Positions 34,333 through 43,474 of a DNA stretch of 64,000 nucleotides are shown here, in pieces (the first letter of the stretch is position 1; every line of letters starts with the position of its first letter). A program made the translations under genes and the position numbers. This stretch comes from FEN-1139 sp964396375 (lineage in GTDB: Bacteria; Myxococcota_A; Polyangia; Polyangiales; Polyangiaceae). Under the pieces are notes generated by a model. The model had not been told where the DNA came from, did not search any database, and saw nothing but the letters and a program-made list of their open reading frames with translations. The stretch is taken from positions 42,026 through 106,025 of the forward strand of contig CAYNEY010000018.1 of the NCBI GenBank assembly GCA_964396375.1, in the 5' to 3' direction.

Positions 34333-36438
34333 ATGGAACGGCCCCTCTATTTCGATCCTGAGCGCTCCTGCGAAGAGCGGATCACGGCGCTTCTATCGGC
34401 AATGACACTGGATGAAAAGATCGCCTGTTTGGGGACCAATCCGAGCGTCCCCCGCCTCGGGGTGGTCGGTGCGCCCCACGTCGAAGGGCTCCATGGGCTG
34501 ACACTCGGAGGTCCCGGCGAATGGGGTCGCGATCAACCCGTGTGCACCACCACCTTTCCCCAAGCCATCGGCCTGGCTGAGAGTTGGGATCCCGAGCTAC
34601 TGGAGCGCGTCGCCGCTGTCGAGGCGTACGAGACCCGCTACCTGTTTCAATCTCCGCGCTACCGCCGCGGGGGCTTGGTGGTGCGCGCCCCAAACGCCGA
34701 TCTGGGGCGTGACCCGCGCTGGGGACGCACCGAGGAGTGTTACGGCGAAGATCCCTACTTGGTCTCGACGCTGGTGGTCGCCTTCGTGCGAGGACTTCAG
34801 GGCCCGGATCCGCGAGTGTGGCTCACCGCTTCCCTCATGAAGCATTTTCTGGCCAACAGCAACGAGAACACTCGCGAGCGTTCCTCCTCGAACTTCGACG
34901 AGCAGCTGTTCTACGAATACTACGCGCGCCCCTTCATCCACGGCGTGGTCAAAGGTGGTTCACGCGCTTTCATGGCCGCCTACAACAAGTTCAACCAGAT
35001 CCCGTGCGTGGTGCACCCGGTGCTGGAGGAGGTCATGGAGCACAAACTGGGGCAAAATGGCATCATCTGTACCGACGGTGGAGCCTACCAGCTCTTGGTG
35101 ACAGCCCACGAGTATGTTCCCGATCTCCCCACGGCTGCAGCCGCCATAATCCGTGCCGGCGTCTCACAGTTTCTGGACAAGTATGAGGAGGGCGTGCGGG
35201 AGGCACTCGCGCGAGGGTACCTCACCGAGGCTGATGTCGACGCGGTGCTGGAGAAGACTTTTCGAGTCATGCTCCGACTGGGGATGTGGGATCCGAACGA
35301 TACCAATCCCTACGCGGCCATCGGGGGGGAGGATGAACTCGAGCCTTGGCTCCGCGCAGAGCACCAAGCGCTCGCTCGAGAAGCCACCGCCCGTTCCGTG
35401 GTCCTGCTCAAGAACGACGACCAACTCCTGCCACTTGTGCCGGAGCGGCTGACTCGGTTGGCCGTGATCGGCCCACTCGCAGACTGCGTGTTGGGCGACT
35501 GGTATGGGGGAACCCCCCCCTACACCGTATCACCCTTCCAGGGAATCCTGGAGCGCTTCGGGGCGTCGCTGGAGGTGGAGTGCGTCAGCTCGAACGATGT
35601 GAGTCGGGCGGTGATGGCCGCCAGGAACGCGGATGTAGCGCTGGTCTGCGTTGGGAATCACCCAACGGGCGATGCGGGTTGGGCGCAGGTCACCCGCCCA
35701 AGCTACGGCAAAGAAGCAGTGGATCGCGAGAGCCTCACCCTGGAAGATGAGAGGTTGCTGCGCCGAGTGCTGCACGCCAACCCGAAGACGGTCCTGGTAC
35801 TCATCTCGAGTTTTCCTTACGCCATCGGCTGGGCCCAAGAGCACGTGCCGGCGATCGTGCACTTGACGCACGCCAGCCAGGAGCTGGGACGTGGTCTCGC
35901 TGACGTGCTGGCCGGAGCCGTCAACCCTGCGGGACGTCTGGTCCAGACCTGGCCCCGCTCCCTCGATCAGCTACCGGATCTACTCGACTACGATCTCCGT
36001 CACGGACACACCTACCTCTTCTCCCGACATGAACCGCTGTACTGCTTCGGCCATGGTCTCTCATACTCGAGCTTCGAGTACGGGTGCCTGGTGTTCCCGG
36101 AGCAGGTGTCGGGGGCCGAAGAGTTCACGGTGGTGGTACCGGTCAGAAACGAGTCGGAGCGAGATGGCGAGGAAGTGGTTCAGCTCTATCTGGAGTTCCA
36201 CGATTCCTTGCTGGAAAGGCCCAAGCGCGCGCTTGCCGCCTTTGAGCGCGTGATGATCCCGGCGGGGGCGACCCGCGCTGTCCGCTTGGTGGTGCGCCCG
36301 GAGTCACTGTCGAGCTACTCCAACGAAGCCCGCGATTTCGTCCTAGAGCCGGGCCGCGTACAACTCCACGTTGGCAGTAGCCTGACCGATATCCGGAGTA
36401 CGGGATTGCTCAGACTCGACCCCAGTAGTCCAAACTGA
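34333..36438 (+). CDS. GH3 beta-glycosidase
   Basis: A 701-residue GH3 enzyme of normal length. APNADLGRDPRWGRTEECYGEDPYL is split over the active site of the N-terminal barrel, and the catalytic nucleophile is Asp about 248 in GIICTDGGAY (most family members have SDW or TDW). The C-terminal sandwich starts near RSVVLLKNDDQLLPL and a fibronectin-III-like domain ends the protein. No signal peptide is seen, so it acts on imported oligosaccharides. Beta-glucosidase or beta-xylosidase activity are both possible; the change after the nucleophile makes specificity uncertain. Convergent with the ABC exporter genes. Confidence 0.9.
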   Translation: MERPLYFDPERSCEERITALLSAMTLDEKIACLGTNPSVPRLGVVGAPHVEGLHGLTLGGPGEWGRDQPVCTTTFPQAIGLAESWDPELLERVAAVEAYETRYLFQSPRYRRGGLVVRAPNADLGRDPRWGRTEECYGEDPYLVSTLVVAFVRGLQGPDPRVWLTASLMKHFLANSNENTRERSSSNFDEQLFYEYYARPFIHGVVKGGSRAFMAAYNKFNQIPCVVHPVLEEVMEHKLGQNGIICTDGGAYQLLVTAHEYVPDLPTAAAAIIRAGVSQFLDKYEEGVREALARGYLTEADVDAVLEKTFRVMLRLGMWDPNDTNPYAAIGGEDELEPWLRAEHQALAREATARSVVLLKNDDQLLPLVPERLTRLAVIGPLADCVLGDWYGGTPPYTVSPFQGILERFGASLEVECVSSNDVSRAVMAARNADVALVCVGNHPTGDAGWAQVTRPSYGKEAVDRESLTLEDERLLRRVLHANPKTVLVLISSFPYAIGWAQEHVPAIVHLTHASQELGRGLADVLAGAVNPAGRLVQTWPRSLDQLPDLLDYDLRHGHTYLFSRHEPLYCFGHGLSYSSFEYGCLVFPEQVSGAEEFTVVVPVRNESERDGEEVVQLYLEFHDSLLERPKRALAAFERVMIPAGATRAVRLVVRPESLSSYSNEARDFVLEPGRVQLHVGSSLTDIRSTGLLRLDPSSPN

Positions 36439-36448
36439 GAGGTTTCGG

Positions 36449-38263
36449 TCACCCGCGGGGCGCCGAAAAATTCCGGTACAGAGCGTAGTAGGCACCTCGC
36501 TGCTCCAAGAGTTGATGGTGACGACCGTGCTCCACCACTCGTCCCTCGGACAAGACAAGGATCAGATCTGCGTTCTTCACGGTGCTCAGGCGATGTGCCA
36601 CGACCACACTGGTACGCCCGCGGAGCAGACGTGCCAGGGCAGCCTGCAGACGTGCCTCGGTCAAGGCATCGAGGGCAGAGGTAGCCTCGTCGAGAATCAG
36701 AATTGCCGGATCGCTGAGCAACGCGCGAGCAAAACAGACGATCTGGCGCTGGCCCAGCGATAGGTTGCTGCCCTTTTCGCCGACTTCGGTCAGAAGGCCA
36801 TCAGGGAGCCCCTCCAACATGTCAAGCACATCCAAGCGCTCGGCCACGCTCCTAACCTCGTCTTCGGTGGCGGTCGGACGGGCAAAGCGAATGTTGTCGA
36901 GGACGCTTCCTCGAAACAAGAAGTTATCCTGCGGCACGACCCCGAGGTGGCGATGAAGGCTGTCCGAGCGCACCTCCGTGAGGCTCACGCCGTCAATCAG
37001 GATCCGTCCACGATCAGGCAGCGCAAGCTTCGCGAGGAGCCGAGTCAACGTGCTCTTTCCGCTGCCCGTCGCCCCGACCAGCGCCACTGTTTGCCCAGGC
37101 TCGACCGAAAATGACACGTCGTGCACGACCATGCGCTCTGGCTGGTAGCCGAAGCTCACCCCCTGGAAGGTGATCCGACCCTCGATCTTCTGGAGGTCTC
37201 GAGCCGACGGAGCGTCTTCCCAGGCGGGAGCGGTGTCCAACAGTCCGAAGACGCGTTCCGCCCCAGCCATTGCCGTCAGCGCTTGGTTGTATTGGCGCCC
37301 AAGGATCGGGATCGGGGAGAACAGCATCTCCGAGAGGAACACGAACTGCACCAGCTTATCGAAGGCAATCCCGCCAAATACGACTTGGTAACCACCAAGC
37401 ACCAGGATCAAAGCAACCAAGAGTTGCCCGCTCATCTCCAGCGTGGGAACGAACACCGCTGAAGCGCGAGTCCCCCGAAAGTTGTTGTGCGCATGCAGCG
37501 CCACCAAGTCTCCAAACTCCAGGTCGTTGCGGCGACGACGCGAGAAGGCTTGCGTCACACGCACGCCGTTCACAGCTTCGGCGATCACGGCGGTCAGAAT
37601 ACTGTAGGTCTCCTGTACCTCACGGTATACCTGGCCAAGAACTCGAGTGAAATGGCGGATCAAGAGCCAGAGCACCGGGACGAAGGCCACCAGCACCAAG
37701 AACAGCGCCCAGTCGTAGATCAGCATCAGAATCGCCGCGATCGACATTGAGCCACACTGCACCAGACTGATGAACACCACGTCCTGGATCCCCACGCGGA
37801 TCACGTCGACATCCGAGGTGACACGACTGATCAGTCGACCAAGGGGCATGTCTTGAAAGAAGCTGAGCGGCATCCGCAAGATGTGCCGGACCAGGCGCGC
37901 TCGCAGGTCGGAAACCACTGACTCCCCGAGGCGCAGGGCGAGTCGCATCCTGTAGCAGAAGGTCACCTCGGTCATCACCACCACCACGACCATCACCCCG
38001 AGCGAGACGCTGAGTTCCGGCAGTGAGCCCCGGGTAATGGGCCCACCCACCACCGTCGCAACCAGCCAACTCAGACAGGGGAGCTGCACCGCCCGCAGCA
38101 CCACCAGGGTCAAGAGGCCACTTCGCAGGCTACGGTAGGGCGTGGTCAACGCGGCCAGGCGCCGGATGGTCTTGACCTCGAGCGGGCGTTGCTCCGGTGA
38201 GTGATCCCGACGGCGACGCCGAGCAATCTGTCGCTCCGACCAGGAACCGCCGCCTTGTTTCAT
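36449..38263 (-). CDS. ABC exporter subunit with consensus Walker B and non-canonical signature
   Basis: A 604-residue half-transporter with six membrane helices (about 40-330) and a nucleotide-binding domain. Walker A is GATGSGKST at about 396, the signature is NLSLGQRQ (Leu for the second position of LSGGQ), Walker B is ILILDEATSALD with the catalytic Glu, and the H-loop is VVAHRLST. It overlaps the partner subunit by ATGA, so the two should form a heterodimer. Substrate unknown; multidrug, lipid or peptide export are all possible. Confidence 0.9.
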   Translation of the reverse strand: MKQGGGSWSERQIARRRRRDHSPEQRPLEVKTIRRLAALTTPYRSLRSGLLTLVVLRAVQLPCLSWLVATVVGGPITRGSLPELSVSLGVMVVVVVMTEVTFCYRMRLALRLGESVVSDLRARLVRHILRMPLSFFQDMPLGRLISRVTSDVDVIRVGIQDVVFISLVQCGSMSIAAILMLIYDWALFLVLVAFVPVLWLLIRHFTRVLGQVYREVQETYSILTAVIAEAVNGVRVTQAFSRRRRNDLEFGDLVALHAHNNFRGTRASAVFVPTLEMSGQLLVALILVLGGYQVVFGGIAFDKLVQFVFLSEMLFSPIPILGRQYNQALTAMAGAERVFGLLDTAPAWEDAPSARDLQKIEGRITFQGVSFGYQPERMVVHDVSFSVEPGQTVALVGATGSGKSTLTRLLAKLALPDRGRILIDGVSLTEVRSDSLHRHLGVVPQDNFLFRGSVLDNIRFARPTATEDEVRSVAERLDVLDMLEGLPDGLLTEVGEKGSNLSLGQRQIVCFARALLSDPAILILDEATSALDALTEARLQAALARLLRGRTSVVVAHRLSTVKNADLILVLSEGRVVEHGRHHQLLEQRGAYYALYRNFSAPRG

Positions 38264-40101
38264 GCGCGCTCCCAGGTTCTCTCGACGTCCATCAACTGGG
38301 CAACACGACGGTAAGGGCCATCACGTCGGACCAGCTCGTCGTGCGTCCCGATATCCAGAATACGCCCCCGATCGAGGACAACAATCCGATCGGCGCGACG
38401 GAGCGCGCTGATACGGTTCGAAACCAAGAGCGTGGTCCGGTTCTGGATCGCTCCACCGATCGCAGACAAGATCTCATGTTCCGTGGTCGCGTCAACTGCA
38501 GCCAGTGGGTCGTCGAGCAGCAGAATCTTCGGGTCGTGGAGCAGCGCCCTCGCAATGGCCAACCGCTGTCGCTGCCCTCCGGAAAGGTTGCGTCCACCTT
38601 CATCGAGCCAGGTCTGATACTGGTCTGGGAGCTCAGATATGAAATCATGCGCCCCCGCCAAGCGCGCCGCCCGCTCGATCGTGGCGGGCTCCGCGTCAGG
38701 GTTGCCGTAGGCGATGTTGTTGGCGATGGTATCCGAGCACAGCCACGTCTCCTGGAATACCACCCCCACTTGTCGACGAAGAGCGTCGACCGAGAGCTGG
38801 CGCACGTCGATCTGGTCGATCATGACGCGTCCGGCCAAGGCATCGTAAAATCGTGGAATCAAGCTGAGCAGGGTACTCTTTCCCGAACCGGTGGCACCGA
38901 AGAGCCCTATGCACTCCCCTGCCCGAACCGAGAGGCAGAGTCCGTCGAGCACGAGCTTGCCCGGCTCGTAGCCGAAGCCAACGTCGACTAGGCTCACCTC
39001 ACCCCGGATACTGCCGAGCTCGCGAGGTGTGGCAGGATCTTCCACTTCGCGACGTGCGTCCAGAACCTCGAAGACCCGGCGAGCCCCGGTGAGGCTCTGT
39101 TGCAGCACATTCACGATGTCCGCCATACCCGAAGCGCGGCTGGCGAACTGTCGGAGCAAAGCCACGAACACCACCAGCTGCCCGAGGGACACCTCTCCTC
39201 GGCTCACCAGAATCCCCCCGTAGCCGAGGAGAATCACCACGTTGAGTTGGTTGACCAGATCGACGGTGGGGGCAAAACGGCTGACCCGACCGAAGATCGC
39301 GAACTGCTGCCGACGAACGTCCTGGTTCTTCTCTTCGAAGCGGGCAATCTGCGCCTCTTCGCAGCCGAAGATCCGCGTCACCTGAATCCCCTCGATCCCC
39401 TCGGCCATGGTGCGCACCATCTCATCCGCGAGCCTGCGACTCTTCTGGTAGGCCGGGCGCGCCCAACGCGAGAAAACGGTGGTGATCACGTACAAGATGG
39501 GGGTCAGGGTCAACCCCACCAGCGTGAGGCGCACGTGAGCGCTCAGCATGTAGGCCAGGAACACGCCTAGAGCCAGCACCAACACCGCTCCTTGGATCAC
39601 CACTCCGTCCACAAAGGAGCGAAGCATCTGGATGTCGACGGTCACGCGGTTCACAATCGCGCCGCTGGCGTGCCGGTCAAAAAAACGGAAGCTGAGCTGC
39701 TGGAGATGGGTGAAGACCCGACGCCGCAAGCTCGGGACGATCTCGACGTGCACGAGCCGCCCGACCGTAACCTGGTACCAGTAATTGAGCCCGGCCGCGG
39801 CAAGCGCCGACAGCAGGATCACCGCGGCAATGGTCATCAATTGTTCCATGATCGACCAGCTCCCGGGCTCGGTCCAGCCGAAGGGATACTGCGCGGGCCG
39901 CGCCTTTGGATCGAAGCCGGCGCGAATGACGTCCACGGCCAGCCCCAAGCCGCTCACCCCCGACAGCGTCAAGCCGAGCATGACACACTGAAGGGCGAAA
40001 ACTTGGATGGCCCGGCGGCGGTACTCCCACGCCAAGGTGAACATCCGAGGTATCAGCCGCGTGAACGAGGGCTCTCTGGGAGCGGAGTCAACCGTGCTCA
40101 T
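38260..40101 (-). CDS. ABC exporter subunit with degenerate catalytic site
   Basis: A 613-residue half-transporter starting at ATG 40101 (MSTVDSAPREPSF); the frame continues upstream without conserved sequence. The nucleotide-binding domain has Walker A GATGSGKST at about 402 and a consensus signature NLSGGQRQ. Its Walker B is ILLLDDPLAAVD, with Asp where the catalytic Glu belongs, and its H-loop is VSNRISAL, with Asn for His. With the partner's LSLGQ signature these three changes fall into one of the two ATP sites, the pattern of asymmetric heterodimeric exporters. Divergent from galK across 137 bases. Confidence 0.9.
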   Translation of the reverse strand: MSTVDSAPREPSFTRLIPRMFTLAWEYRRRAIQVFALQCVMLGLTLSGVSGLGLAVDVIRAGFDPKARPAQYPFGWTEPGSWSIMEQLMTIAAVILLSALAAAGLNYWYQVTVGRLVHVEIVPSLRRRVFTHLQQLSFRFFDRHASGAIVNRVTVDIQMLRSFVDGVVIQGAVLVLALGVFLAYMLSAHVRLTLVGLTLTPILYVITTVFSRWARPAYQKSRRLADEMVRTMAEGIEGIQVTRIFGCEEAQIARFEEKNQDVRRQQFAIFGRVSRFAPTVDLVNQLNVVILLGYGGILVSRGEVSLGQLVVFVALLRQFASRASGMADIVNVLQQSLTGARRVFEVLDARREVEDPATPRELGSIRGEVSLVDVGFGYEPGKLVLDGLCLSVRAGECIGLFGATGSGKSTLLSLIPRFYDALAGRVMIDQIDVRQLSVDALRRQVGVVFQETWLCSDTIANNIAYGNPDAEPATIERAARLAGAHDFISELPDQYQTWLDEGGRNLSGGQRQRLAIARALLHDPKILLLDDPLAAVDATTEHEILSAIGGAIQNRTTLLVSNRISALRRADRIVVLDRGRILDIGTHDELVRRDGPYRRVAQLMDVERTWERA

Positions 40102-40238
40102 CAATCGCGCCACCGCGACGCTTCGGCACCATACCAAACGAAGGCCAATCTTCAACCGCTCGTTCCCGAGAAATTATCCCAAGATACGACGGCGTTGGCG
40201 TGGCAAGGGCGCGCGACCTGTGAAAAAGTAGTGGAGAC

Positions 40239-41423
40239 ATGAGCAACCAGGTACCAATCACGACCGAAAGACTGAGGCACCGTGCCGAACGGGCGTTCTG
40301 GGACCACTTCGGCAGGTCGCCAAGCATCTCGGTGGTGGCTCCAGGCCGCGTGAACCTGATCGGCGAGCACACCGACTACAACCAGGGCTTCGTACTACCG
40401 ATGGCGATCGAGCGGAGCCTTTTGCTGGTGGCAAGAGAAAGCCCGGCTCGGCCCGCGAGGATCCACGTGTTCGGTGCAGATCTGGCAAAATCGGTCGAAT
40501 TGTCCTCGACCGAGCCGCTGGCCCGCGTGCCCGGCTGCTTCGCCAATTACCTGCGTGGTGTCCTGGCAGGCTTCATCAGCCGTGGCTTCCCCTTCCCTTC
40601 GCTCGATATCGCGATTGTCTCCGACATCCCCCTCGGCGGCGGGCTTTCGAGCAGCGCGGCCCTGGAGGTTGCGACTGCGACCCTGCTCGAAGCCGTGTTC
40701 GGGATCACCCTTGGGCTTACCGAGAAGGCCCTGCTGTGCCAGCGCGCCGAGCACGAGTTTGCGGGTGTGCCCTGTGGGTTGATGGACCAGCTTGCCTGCG
40801 TCTTCGGCGAGGTGGATACCGCCCTGCTGATCGACTGCCTCGACAATCAGATCACCCCGATCCACCTCGTCGACCCCGAGCTCAGCGTGCTGGTCGCCAA
40901 CAGCAGCGTCAAACACTCCCTCGCCGACGGAGAGTACGAAAAACGACGTCGGGAGTGCCGTGCCGCCGCAGACGCGCTCGAGGTGAAGAGCCTCCGCCAT
41001 GCCCGTCTCGAGCAGCTCGAATCGGCGCTGGGCGATGAGCCGACGCTGACCCGTCGCGCCCGCCATGTCATCACCGAGAACCAACGCACCAAGGAATTTG
41101 CCGAAGCACTCGCGCACCATGACCTAGTGACCGCCGGCAGACTGATGGGAGAGAGCCACGCCTCGCTCCGCGACGATTTCCAGGTGAGCTGTGCGGAGCT
41201 CGATGTCCTGGTCGATCTCACAAGCCAGCTCGGCCCCGAGCGCGGAGTGTACGGCTCACGGTTGACCGGTGGCGGCTTTGGCGGTTCAACGGTCAGCCTT
41301 ATCGCGACCGCAGAACTCCAAACCATCGTGCCCGAACTCCTCGAGGGATACCAGGCCCGCACCGGACGTGTCGCCCAGCTCTTCGTCTCACGCCCGGCTC
41401 AAGGATGTCGCCGCCTCGCCTGA
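40239..41423 (+). CDS. galK: galactokinase
   Basis: A 394-residue GHMP kinase. The galactokinase signature GRVNLIGEHTDYNQGFVLP begins near residue 36. The GHMP motif 2 is IPLGGGLSSSAALEVATA, followed by FAGVPCGLMDQLACVFG (catalytic Asp region) and the C-terminal SRLTGGGFGGSTVSL. It phosphorylates alpha-D-galactose to galactose 1-phosphate with ATP. galT follows 24 bases downstream, so the two form an operon. It starts divergently from the ABC exporter genes. Confidence 0.96.
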   Translation: MSNQVPITTERLRHRAERAFWDHFGRSPSISVVAPGRVNLIGEHTDYNQGFVLPMAIERSLLLVARESPARPARIHVFGADLAKSVELSSTEPLARVPGCFANYLRGVLAGFISRGFPFPSLDIAIVSDIPLGGGLSSSAALEVATATLLEAVFGITLGLTEKALLCQRAEHEFAGVPCGLMDQLACVFGEVDTALLIDCLDNQITPIHLVDPELSVLVANSSVKHSLADGEYEKRRRECRAAADALEVKSLRHARLEQLESALGDEPTLTRRARHVITENQRTKEFAEALAHHDLVTAGRLMGESHASLRDDFQVSCAELDVLVDLTSQLGPERGVYGSRLTGGGFGGSTVSLIATAELQTIVPELLEGYQARTGRVAQLFVSRPAQGCRRLA

Positions 41424-41447
41424 CCCAAAGCCCGAGATTCTCAGCTC

Positions 41448-42473
41448 ATGTCTGACTTCGATCCGGAACTCATCCCTCATCGCCGGTACAACCCGCTGCT
41501 TGGCACCACCGTGCTGGTCTCTCCACACCGTACCGCGCGTCCTTGGCTGGGACAGACGGAAACGACCGAGCGTCCCACGCTGCCCCATCATGATCCAGAC
41601 TGCTACTTGTGCCCCAGCAACTCGCGGGCGGCAGGCGCACGCAACCCCGAGTACACGAACACCTACGTGTTCACGAACGACTACAGCGCTCTGGTGCCCG
41701 ACGCACCCACGCTTCTGCCCTCGGAAGATCCACTCTTCGTATCCACCTCCGTCCGGGGAACCTGCCGCGTGATCTGTTACTCCCCGCGCCACGATCTGAC
41801 GCTCGCCGACATGGAGGTGACTGCCATCACCTCCGTCGTCGACACCTGGGCCAACGAGAGCGCCGCTCTCGGACAAACCTACCCATCGGTGCAGATCTTT
41901 GAGAACAAGGGCAGCGTGATGGGATGCTCGAATCCCCACCCACATGGGCAGATCTGGGCCTCTTCCAGCTTGCCTCATGATCTTCGGTGCGAGGATGAGA
42001 ACCAGCGCGCGTATCTCGCAGCACATGGACGGCCCATGCTCCTCGACGTGGTCGCTCGCGAACTCGAGACCGGGGTGCGCGTGGTGTGTCAGAACCGGGA
42101 TTACCTGGTCGTGGTGCCCTACTGGGCAGTCTGGCCTTTCGAAACCTTGCTCCTCCCAAAGTTTGCCGTGCCGCGCATTACGCTGCTTTCGCCAGCACAG
42201 CGCAGCACGCTCGCGCACATCTTGAAACGTTTACTCAGGACCTACGACCGCCTCTTTTCGACCTCCTTCCCCTACTCCTTCGGCTGGCATGGTGCTCCCT
42301 TCGTGCCGGGAAACTTCGAGCACTTCCAGCTTCATGCCCACTTCTTTCCGCCACTCCTACGCTCGGCCAGCGTAAGGAAGTTCATGGTCGGTTATGAACT
42401 CTTGGCCGAGCCGCAGCGCGACCTCACCCCCGAGCAAGCGGCGGCTCGGCTACGAAGCTTGGTCGACGACTAG
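41448..42473 (+). CDS. galT: galactose-1-phosphate uridylyltransferase
   Basis: A 341-residue HIT-superfamily transferase. CYLCPSN (about 52-58) gives the first zinc/iron-binding Cys pair. The active site is SNPHPHGQIW, with nucleophile His about 166. The C-terminal domain holds FGWHGAPF and a HFQLHAHFFPP segment with further metal-ligand His. It swaps UMP between UDP-glucose and galactose 1-phosphate. It follows galK, and its last four bases overlap the convergent galE. Confidence 0.95.
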   Translation: MSDFDPELIPHRRYNPLLGTTVLVSPHRTARPWLGQTETTERPTLPHHDPDCYLCPSNSRAAGARNPEYTNTYVFTNDYSALVPDAPTLLPSEDPLFVSTSVRGTCRVICYSPRHDLTLADMEVTAITSVVDTWANESAALGQTYPSVQIFENKGSVMGCSNPHPHGQIWASSSLPHDLRCEDENQRAYLAAHGRPMLLDVVARELETGVRVVCQNRDYLVVVPYWAVWPFETLLLPKFAVPRITLLSPAQRSTLAHILKRLLRTYDRLFSTSFPYSFGWHGAPFVPGNFEHFQLHAHFFPPLLRSASVRKFMVGYELLAEPQRDLTPEQAAARLRSLVDD

Positions 42474-43459
42474 CTACCATAACCCGTAGGGTGCTCTCGG
42501 AACCAGCAAAAGGCCGTCTCCACGATCGCGTCGAGCGACGTGAAGCGGGGACGCCAGGTCGATTCTGCCATGATCCGTTCCGGACATGCGTAAAGCTGCG
42601 CCGGATCTCCGGGCCTCCGGGCGACCATCTCGATCGCGATGGGGCGCCCGGTCACGCGACGCACCGACTCGATCACCTCGCGCACGCTGTAGCCACGTCC
42701 GATCCCGAGATTGTAGTGGCGCGCGTCACCATCCACGAGAGATTCCATCACCGCCACGTGCGCGCGCGCCAGGTCTTCAACGTGGATGTAGTCACGAATG
42801 CAGGTACCGTCCGTGGTCGGGTAGTCATCTCCGAACACTTTCACTTGCGGAATGCGTCCCAGCGCAGCCAGCAAGACCAAAGGTATGAGATGGGTTTCGG
42901 GGCGGTGGTCCTCGCCAAGCGAACCGTCCGACGCGCACCCGGCGACGTTGAAGTATCGCAGCGCCGCATAGCCAAACTCGGGCCAGCTCCGGGCCAGATC
43001 GGCGAGCATGCCTTCTATGAACAGCTTCGAACGCCCGTAGGGATTGATCGGTCGCTGTGGCTCAACCTCGCGAATCGGCACCATGCTCGGCTCACCGTAG
43101 GTAGCGCAGGTCGAGCTGAAAACCAGGCGCTGCACGTTCACGCGCTTCATCGCCAGAAGCAAGCTGCAGGTGCCCGAGGTATTGTTGTCGTAATAGAGGA
43201 GCGGCAGCTCGACCGACTCACCCACATACGCCAATGCCGCGAAGTGCATCACGCATTCGATGTGGTTCTGCTCGAGGACCTGGGCGACTGCGTCAGACTC
43301 GCGCAGATCGACCTTGGCGAACACAGCCCCTGGAAGGAGCGCTGCGGCATGTCCTCGAGAGAGGTTGTCGAGCACCGTGACTACATGCCCCGCATCGCGC
43401 AGGCAGCGCGCCGCGTGGCTCCCGATGTACCCAGCACCACCCGTCACCAAGACACGCAT
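42470..43459 (-). CDS. galE: UDP-glucose 4-epimerase
   Basis: A 329-residue extended short-chain dehydrogenase. The NAD-binding GGAGYIGSH is at about 7-15, the catalytic Tyr-x3-Lys is in NPYGRSK (Tyr about 141, Lys about 145) and the Ser/Thr is in FSSTCATYGEP. It interconverts UDP-glucose and UDP-galactose, completing the Leloir pathway with galK and galT. The gene is on the opposite strand to galK-galT and leads the reading direction from the second GHMP kinase (gap 15 bases), so it is probably co-transcribed with that kinase and the second galT. Confidence 0.96.
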   Translation of the reverse strand: MRVLVTGGAGYIGSHAARCLRDAGHVVTVLDNLSRGHAAALLPGAVFAKVDLRESDAVAQVLEQNHIECVMHFAALAYVGESVELPLLYYDNNTSGTCSLLLAMKRVNVQRLVFSSTCATYGEPSMVPIREVEPQRPINPYGRSKLFIEGMLADLARSWPEFGYAALRYFNVAGCASDGSLGEDHRPETHLIPLVLLAALGRIPQVKVFGDDYPTTDGTCIRDYIHVEDLARAHVAVMESLVDGDARHYNLGIGRGYSVREVIESVRRVTGRPIAIEMVARRPGDPAQLYACPERIMAESTWRPRFTSLDAIVETAFCWFREHPTGYGS

Positions 43460-43474
43460 TGCAACTCCTCTCGT

